Assembly: GCA_949282555.1 (NCBI GenBank)
Contig: CASDPK010000017.1
Span: 1-52,220 of the forward strand
Source of the DNA: an uncultured Lentisphaeraceae bacterium
GTDB lineage: Bacteria; Verrucomicrobiota; Kiritimatiellia; RFP12; DVOR01
Reading direction: 5' to 3'
DNA length: 52,220 bases
Shown here: positions 47,436 through 52,220 of the stretch, piece by piece
Layout: every line of letters begins with the position of its first letter
How positions within the stretch are numbered: position 1 is the stretch's first letter
Program-made: the position numbers and the translations under genes
The notes under the pieces: generated by a model
What the model was told of the DNA's origin: nothing
Database searches by the model: none
The model's input: the letters and a program-made list of their open reading frames with translations, nothing else

Positions 47436-47447
47436 ACGGAGTGTCTC
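47436..47447 (+). other. Candidate prophage attachment site core, right (attR)
   Basis: ACGGAGTGTCTC, identical to 2851-2862. Inside it (47300-47435) is very AT-rich non-coding phage-like leader sequence; outside it a GATACGGAG motif (47455-47463) and then host repeats follow. The 44.6-kb interval between the two copies contains every phage gene. Confidence 0.4.
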
Positions 47448-47523
47448 CCCTGCCGATACGGAGCCTCTCGAAATGACGCACAGGCGAGGTGTTGCGATAT
47501 TTCCACCAATATCAATCGGGTTC

Positions 47524-47748
47524 TTCTGCAGTTACTGGGGGTAAAACCGTTTCGTCCACAAATGCGATAGATGCTGAGGGCAACGTCTTTCCTATCCTCT
47601 CATGCTCCCTAAAGAAAGCCACGTAATATAACTGATTGTAATACGAACAAAAAGGAGTTCTGGGCAGGGAAGGCGGGGACTTTGAAATCCCCGCCACCTG
47701 TCGGGAACTTCCCTCCTCCCCCTGAGTTTACCCACTGTAACTGCAGAA
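47524..47748. repeat. Inverted-repeat-bounded remnant with internal hairpin
   Basis: TTCTGCAGTTAC (47524-47535) and GTAACTGCAGAA (47737-47748) are perfect inverted repeats, with weaker matching extending to about 30 bases. Between them lies a perfect stem GGCGGGGA/TCCCCGCC (47672-47695). Both ends encode a similar VTAE peptide in opposite directions, so this is probably two inverted transposase fragments or a MITE-like remnant. Confidence 0.5.
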
Positions 47749-47994
47749 AAACCCCTCATCGCCCTCACCACCCTTGCCTACGACATCATCGCCAACCGCC
47801 TCCGGAATACTTCCCTCCACCTTCGATTTCTCGATGCCATTCAACGCTATCTTCATCGTACCTTAGGCCTTGAGCGAGAATTCCGCCTCTTTCTCATCAA
47901 CCTTCGTACCCTTTTCCAATACACCATCCACCCCGGCGGCCGTCCCCAAAAACAACCCGACCCCTGCCAGCTCAACTTCTTGTTTCAACAGTAA
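47737..47994 (+). pseudogene. Transposase C-terminal remnant
   Basis: A plus-strand frame open for 85 codons to the TAA at 47992-47994, reading LIALTTLAYDIIANRLRN, then FRLFLINLRTLFQYTIHPGG and a terminal RPQKQPDPCQLNFLFQQ. This resembles the C-terminus of DDE transposases (HP..RP.KQPDPCQL). No start codon or catalytic part is present, so it is a fragment of an insertion sequence. Its last 48 bases are in the 99-bp repeat that recurs at 49090. Confidence 0.5.
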
Positions 47995-48045
47995 AAATTC
48001 GGGATAAGCCTGTTATCATATTGTTATCGCACATAGCGGATTGCA
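47947..48045 (+). repeat. 99-bp direct repeat, copy 1 (tandem duplication boundary)
   Basis: Identical over 99 bases to 49090-49188. It spans the transposase tail and the 3' end of the first lipoprotein gene. Confidence 0.92.
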
Positions 48046-48943
48046 TATTGATGGAGCGGCCATTATATTCAAGGTTACGATCGTTGGGGGTTGGGTTCAG
48101 ATAATACTCAAAATCGCATGCCCAATAATCTCTGACATAATTAAACGTAAAGGCATTGTAAAGTTTTCCATAGTAAGCGGAAAGAAGTTCGCCAGAGGGC
48201 GTTTGTTGTGTACGAACGCGAAAGGCATAGTTTTTTAATGGGGGGAAGTGAGTTGGAAACCCATCGTGCAATTCTTCAATGAAGTCGAGTTGATTTTGGA
48301 GGTTCTTCATTGCGGGAGCCTCACGAATACGCATGCCGTCTGCGTAATACTCCGTCACTTCCTCGAATCCATCGTGCGGATTGATGAAACGAATGCTAAA
48401 CCATGCATACGTTTTCCCGTTCTTATTGTATCGCTGAAGCGAGAACTCCATATCCGCCTTTAGTCCTTCGCCATCGGGAGGTAACCAGTCTGCTTTTAAG
48501 CAGTCATATTGCTTAACATTCTTATTTTCCTTATAAATGAATTTAACATCCTCCCCCCACCAATTGAAAGCAATCAACGAAATGGGTTGTTGTATAGGTT
48601 TTAGGTAAAGAGTTAAATCAACACTATCGGTTGTTGATTTTTCGTTGCTCAATTCATAATTTGTGTAATAATATCCCTTTTTATAGGTGGTTACCAAACA
48701 TTTGAGATCTCGATTCAAGGGATACGAGAAACGAAAAACATCTTCTTTATGTTCAGTTATCTCTTTTCGTTCTAGCCAACGGCTTCCAAAAAACTCTTTC
48801 GGGGGATGGCTAATCGAAAGAGTTACTTTTACATCTGACACAGGTGTTTGCGTAAGAGCGTCACAAATACGTAGGTTAACGACTTGCGAAGCGCAACCTA
48901 ATTGTGCCATACAAAAGCCCAACAAAATAAGTAGCCTATTCAT
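47972..48943 (-). CDS. Lipoprotein, tandem paralogue 1
   Basis: A 323-residue lipoprotein: signal MNRLLILLGFCMAQLGC with Cys17 as the lipid site. The next ~100 residues (VVNLRICDALTQTPVSDVKV, SISHPPKEFFGSRWLER) look like a carboxypeptidase-regulatory/Ig-like beta domain. The rest is unrecognised but strongly conserved with the paralogue at 49159. The start overlaps the stop of the hydrolase fragment (ATGA), as in the intact neighbouring pair. AT-rich host gene; envelope location. Confidence 0.75.
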   Translation of the reverse strand: MNRLLILLGFCMAQLGCASQVVNLRICDALTQTPVSDVKVTLSISHPPKEFFGSRWLERKEITEHKEDVFRFSYPLNRDLKCLVTTYKKGYYYTNYELSNEKSTTDSVDLTLYLKPIQQPISLIAFNWWGEDVKFIYKENKNVKQYDCLKADWLPPDGEGLKADMEFSLQRYNKNGKTYAWFSIRFINPHDGFEEVTEYYADGMRIREAPAMKNLQNQLDFIEELHDGFPTHFPPLKNYAFRVRTQQTPSGELLSAYYGKLYNAFTFNYVRDYWACDFEYYLNPTPNDRNLEYNGRSINMQSAMCDNNMITGLSRIFTVETRS

Positions 48944-49131
48944 GGATTATCCTTCCTTTCTTTCAAGTTAAGGCTCTCAACGATTTTTACAAAAACTTGA
49001 TACGAGAACGGATAAGCAAGTGCGCGGATATCAGAATGTAGCCATTGTTCTTCATCTGTTGGCCAGCCTCCCTCGCTATTCGGGAGAGTCAAAAACAACC
49101 CGACCCCTGCCAGCTCAACTTCTTGTTTCAA
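48940..49131 (-). pseudogene. Truncated copy of the alpha/beta-hydrolase-like gene (3' end)
   Basis: The frame ends EEQWLHSDIRALAYPFSYQV and then SLNLKERKDNP, clearly paralogous to the last ~50 residues of the 50055-52163 gene (KKEQWLHSDIRALAYPFSYR). Upstream of about residue 15 it runs into the 99-bp repeat, where the sequence is the reverse of a transposase tail. It is the remnant created by the tandem duplication. Confidence 0.75.
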
Positions 49132-49188
49132 CAGTAAAAATTCGGGATAAGCCTGTTATCATATTGTTATCGCACATAGCGGATTGCA
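49090..49188 (+). repeat. 99-bp direct repeat, copy 2
   Basis: Identical to 47947-48045; marks the junction of the second duplication unit. The unit length is 1143 bp. Confidence 0.92.
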
Positions 49189-50058
49189 GTTACGATCGTT
49201 GGGGGTTGGGTTTAGATAATACTCAAAACCACAGGTGCAACATTCTGCCGCGTATCCAAAATTGAATGCCTGATACAATTTACCATAGTAAGCGGAAAGA
49301 ATGTCTCCGGAAGGTGTTAGTTGTGTGCGAACACGAAACGCATAGTTCTTAAGCGGAGGAACATCTTTAGGTAACCAGTCATGGAGTTCTATGATGAAGT
49401 CGAGTTGATTTTGGAGATTCTTTGTTGGCGGAGCTTCTCGAATGAACATATTTTCTGCGTAAGGAGTGGTGACTTCCTCGAATCCATCATTGGGGTTAGT
49501 GAAGCGAATCTTAAACCAAACAAACGTTTTACCGTCTTTGCGATAACGTTGAACCGCGAACTCCATATCTGCCTTTATTCCTTCACCATCGGGTGGTAGC
49601 CAGTCAGCTTTTAAGCAATCATAGCGTTTAGTCGTTTCGTGCGGTGCATAATCAAATTCCACATCGTCACCTAGCCAAACACTGGCAAGCAAGGGAATAG
49701 GCTTTTGTATAGGATTTAAGTAAAGTGTTAAATCAACACTATCGGTCGTTGATTTTTTATTATTCAATTCGTAACTTGTATCATAATACCCTTTCTTATA
49801 GACGGTCACCCAACATTTTAGGTCTTGATTCAATGGATAAGAAAAAGGGAAAACGTAACCTTTGCGTTCTTCCACCTTTTTCCCCTCGACACTGCGACTT
49901 CCAAAAAACTCTTTTGGCGGATGACTTATTACAAGCGTTACCTCTGCGTTAGGAACTGGTGCTTGCGTGAGGGCATCGCAAATACGTAAATTAACCGCTT
50001 GCGAAGCACAACCCAATTGTGCCATACAAAGGTTCAACAAAATAAACAGTCGTTTCAT
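49159..50058 (-). CDS. Lipoprotein, tandem paralogue 2 (C-terminus frameshifted)
   Basis: A 299-residue lipoprotein from the ATG at 50058: MKRLFILLNLCMAQLGC with Cys17 lipidated. Highly similar to the gene at 47972 throughout, up to YYLNPTPNDRN. There, a deletion of about 28 bases relative to paralogue 1 shifts the frame and gives a short different end (CNPLCAITI). Its start overlaps the hydrolase stop. Paralogue 1 and this gene are diverged in the middle, so the duplication is not very recent, yet the 99-bp ends are identical. Confidence 0.75.
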   Translation of the reverse strand: MKRLFILLNLCMAQLGCASQAVNLRICDALTQAPVPNAEVTLVISHPPKEFFGSRSVEGKKVEERKGYVFPFSYPLNQDLKCWVTVYKKGYYDTSYELNNKKSTTDSVDLTLYLNPIQKPIPLLASVWLGDDVEFDYAPHETTKRYDCLKADWLPPDGEGIKADMEFAVQRYRKDGKTFVWFKIRFTNPNDGFEEVTTPYAENMFIREAPPTKNLQNQLDFIIELHDWLPKDVPPLKNYAFRVRTQLTPSGDILSAYYGKLYQAFNFGYAAECCTCGFEYYLNPTPNDRNCNPLCAITI

Positions 50059-52163
50059 GGGTTCTCCTCGTGTTGCTCTAAGTTGAGGCTCTGAACGATT
50101 CGTGTAAAAACACGATATGAAAAAGGATAAGCAAGTGCGCGGATATCGGAATGCAACCATTGTTCTTTCTTGTTGGGCCAACTTGTATCTTCACTTGGCC
50201 GAGTCAACAATTGATACATGTCGTAGTCGTTTTTTATCCCAATATATGTTGCCCCAACGGCGTGGGAGAGGGCGGGGATACCGTCGGCGAGGATTCGATG
50301 CCGTTCGGCTTGGGTAATGGCAACGGCGTTGGTGATGGCGTGAAAGCGGCTCTCAAAGGGAGTGAAGACGGGGGTGAGGATAAGTTGCTCATCGGTCATT
50401 TTGTTGGCATCTTCGGCAGAAATCGAGGTTCCAATCCACGAACGATTCTTCCCCCATCCGCCTTCGCAGGCGGTTCGCCCGGGGAGAGCCCATTGAATCC
50501 AACGACCTTTGTTAAACTCTTGGTAAACCCAACTCTTCCCATTATAATCAACTTCTTCGCCCGCAATAACGTGAGCTAAGATATCTTCGGTGGAAGAATA
50601 GAAGTTGTAGACATTTACGTTTGAGTCGAGGATTGGCTTGAAAAAGTTACGCCATGTGAGGGTCTTGCGACCATCGTTTTCAGCAGTGAAAAGTTTATAC
50701 CAATTGCTTGCGTACGTCTTGGGCAAATAACCGTTCCAGTCGCTCGGAATCATTTCAGGGGCGTAACTTGACTCGTTGAAAGCTTCGGCCGGGAGAGCGG
50801 CATTGAGCATCACATAATTCTTTACGAGTTCGGGATGTGACTTGATGGCTGCCGAGGCGAGCATATTTCCAAGGCTATGGGCAAGAATCGTTTTTTCTCC
50901 GGGCAATTGTGCTAAAACAGAGGTCAGAGCCGGAGCGGTGTCAAAGGCGTTGATTACATTTACATAGTAATTGGGGGTCGCTTCGAAAACAGGAATGGAA
51001 ATCTGAGTTTCGTCGCCTTTCCACGTGATAGCGGTAAATCGAGCCTTTGAACCAGAGCGATAGAGGCGCTTAAAGATTTCCGCAGCCCAACCTCGCGCAT
51101 TTTCTTCATTCACATTATATCCGTGTAAGAAGAGGACGTGCTTGTTGGAAGTTTGTGGCGTGGTGGCGTGTTCGGGAGGGGGTGGCAGTGTGATGACTTG
51201 ATTGGGATTGTCAATAGCAGATCGGAGATTGATGGTTTGATACATCGATTCAATAGGAACGACGTTCAAGGGAAGTTCGTAGGTAAAGATGGCCTTTGTT
51301 GGCGCACTCTTTGCGTAAACGGAAAGTGTCAAAGGTGCAGTTGAGGCTTCGCGTCCCTCAAGCATAAAGACTCCGTAACGTGAACTTGACTTTATTTTAT
51401 CAAGAAATGCGGAAGGAATGACGATACCGCTTTCTGTTACGGTCTCAACGGGGGCTTCGTATGGGCGTTTGTCGAGATTATTTCCACAGAGCACATCATC
51501 GCTTTTATAGAAATCGTCACAAGAGTATCGGGAAAGAGCCGTCCAAACCACATTGACGGCGCTTTCCGCATGATGGAGTTTATAGGTGAACGTTTCGCTT
51601 GGCAAACCATCAAGGATTTTACGCAAGTTTAAGAAAACAGGCGTAAAGTTGAGCAGGTCATAGCGGCCATCGACGTGGCCATTGTTATAATTGGCAAAGG
51701 TAAGATGCTCAGGGACACAATCTTCCGTGTCTTTTTCATAATCTCCAGTGGCACTGCAATCATTAATCCACACAAGAATGGGGTCGCCTTCAAATGCGGT
51801 GTCGCTTGTCGCAGTCGTCCCATCTTCCTCGATTTCTCCATCCCGATTATGGTCGCCAAGCATGACGCGTCGCCATTGCACATTATGAATTTCTGTTTGA
51901 GCTAGCCGTTTGTGCTCTTGCTCTCCCGAAGTAGACGATTGAAGAGATAGTGTGGACACTCCATTTCCAGTGTTCTGATACACTCCTAATAGTCGATCAA
52001 TAAAGGTGCCGCCATGTCCTGGACTTGTACCAAAGCAGTTGTAGAATGTCAATAGATTTGCGCAGTGCGTTTGGGAAAACTTGGGACATACGCATGGGTT
52101 AGGAGACCTTTTTGGGGGTATGTGGGTAGTGGACGATGAGGCGATGGGTCTGTTTAAGCGCAC
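50055..52163 (-). CDS. Alpha/beta-hydrolase-fold protein, probably 5' truncated by the dispersed repeat
   Basis: A 702-codon frame. From about residue 45 it resembles PVC-type secreted proteins (VMLGDHNRDGEIEEDG, PILVWINDC, NGHVDGRYDLLNFTPVFLNL). The C-terminal half has a hydrolase domain: oxyanion motif VLFLHGYNVNEENARGW, nucleophile elbow LAHSLGNML with the catalytic Ser, and later STEDILAHVIAG where an acidic residue could sit. No signal peptide is visible and the first ~40 codons lie in the repeat 52039-52139, so the original N-terminus is probably lost and the start at 52163 is only the first ATG in frame. It is followed by the lipoprotein gene with a 4-bp overlap. Confidence 0.65.
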   Translation of the reverse strand: MRLNRPIASSSTTHIPPKRSPNPCVCPKFSQTHCANLLTFYNCFGTSPGHGGTFIDRLLGVYQNTGNGVSTLSLQSSTSGEQEHKRLAQTEIHNVQWRRVMLGDHNRDGEIEEDGTTATSDTAFEGDPILVWINDCSATGDYEKDTEDCVPEHLTFANYNNGHVDGRYDLLNFTPVFLNLRKILDGLPSETFTYKLHHAESAVNVVWTALSRYSCDDFYKSDDVLCGNNLDKRPYEAPVETVTESGIVIPSAFLDKIKSSSRYGVFMLEGREASTAPLTLSVYAKSAPTKAIFTYELPLNVVPIESMYQTINLRSAIDNPNQVITLPPPPEHATTPQTSNKHVLFLHGYNVNEENARGWAAEIFKRLYRSGSKARFTAITWKGDETQISIPVFEATPNYYVNVINAFDTAPALTSVLAQLPGEKTILAHSLGNMLASAAIKSHPELVKNYVMLNAALPAEAFNESSYAPEMIPSDWNGYLPKTYASNWYKLFTAENDGRKTLTWRNFFKPILDSNVNVYNFYSSTEDILAHVIAGEEVDYNGKSWVYQEFNKGRWIQWALPGRTACEGGWGKNRSWIGTSISAEDANKMTDEQLILTPVFTPFESRFHAITNAVAITQAERHRILADGIPALSHAVGATYIGIKNDYDMYQLLTRPSEDTSWPNKKEQWLHSDIRALAYPFSYRVFTRIVQSLNLEQHEENP
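52039..52139 (-). repeat. Dispersed ~100 bp repeat, copy B (inverted relative to 1-100)
   Basis: Reverse complement of the first 100 bases with about three differences. It overlaps the 5' end of the hydrolase-like frame. Reading on the minus strand, TTGACA near its inner edge is followed 17 bases later by TACAAG, so it may bring a promoter. The remaining 80 bases to the window end show nothing recognisable. Confidence 0.9.
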
Positions 52164-52220
52164 GAGGGCTTAGCTTGGAAAAGTTGGTGGATTTGGGGCA
52201 GTAGAGGCGCAGGAGGCGGT

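Noticed and set aside
47512..47697. 61-codon minus-strand frame right of the prophage
   Set aside because: Ends in a peptide that mirrors the transposase remnant and lies between inverted repeats; treated as part of the IS remnant and not as a gene.

Overview
The window is a chromosomal segment carrying one complete-looking integrated podovirus-like prophage of about 44.6 kb (roughly 2.85-47.45 kb). Host sequence flanks it on both sides. The host is Gram-negative: there are lipoproteins, a nested inner/outer membrane spanin pair and Shine-Dalgarno starts. A family-10 glycosyl-hydrolase-like secreted protein next to infA is compatible with a Verrucomicrobiota/Kiritimatiellae-type (PVC) bacterium. 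That placement is inference from protein style; no rRNA or tRNA marker is present.

Left flank (1-2.85 kb): a dispersed ~100 bp repeat, infA, a secreted GHL10-like protein and a small unknown gene. Prophage: a tyrosine integrase (+) lies just inside the left end. It is followed by a long minus-strand block that reads, from its left end, fibre/surface proteins (4.2-9.3 kb), a lysis cassette with overlapping spanins (9.3-9.9 kb), a Tad2-like anti-Thoeris gene, tail-fibre and adaptor genes (10-14.7 kb), an AT-rich ATPase plus PD-(D/E)XK-like nuclease pair (14.9-16.9 kb), then portal, major capsid protein, scaffold and terminase (17-23.4 kb). Next come many tightly overlapping small early genes (DUF3310, Lar-like, ASCH, zinc-ribbon proteins; 23.3-27.1 kb) and replication genes (DnaB-like helicase, initiator with an iteron-like candidate origin, SSB; 27.1-30.9 kb). 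A regulatory zone follows, with an HTH protein, an excisionase-like protein and three consecutive ribbon-helix-helix proteins associated with GGTTGGTACC palindromes (31.4-33.3 kb). A short plus-strand block (33.4-37.05 kb) includes a Panacea antitoxin/GNAT toxin-like pair bounded by 102-bp direct repeats. The right end holds a giant 2897-residue polyvalent protein and an ejection-type coiled-coil protein (37.2-47.2 kb). If the ends are joined at the candidate att core, these two genes fall next to the tail genes, so all virion genes become contiguous as expected for a circularised phage.

Right flank (47.45-52.2 kb): degraded transposase remnants, then a tandemly duplicated lipoprotein gene with an intact-looking and a truncated copy of an alpha/beta-hydrolase-like gene. 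An inverted copy of the window's first 100 bp lies at the right edge.

The most interesting content is accessory: (i) the ATPase/nuclease pair placed among structural genes with its own terminator, (ii) the toxin-antitoxin-like cassette inserted at the 3' end of the giant gene with duplication of that gene's tail, (iii) three copies of a 26-bp near-palindrome placed upstream of minus-strand transcription units, each followed by a perfect hairpin, (iv) the RHH regulators with matching palindromic operators, and (v) counter-defence candidates (Tad2-like fusion, membrane-anchored Lar-like protein). All functional statements are from reading the sequence; no database search was run.
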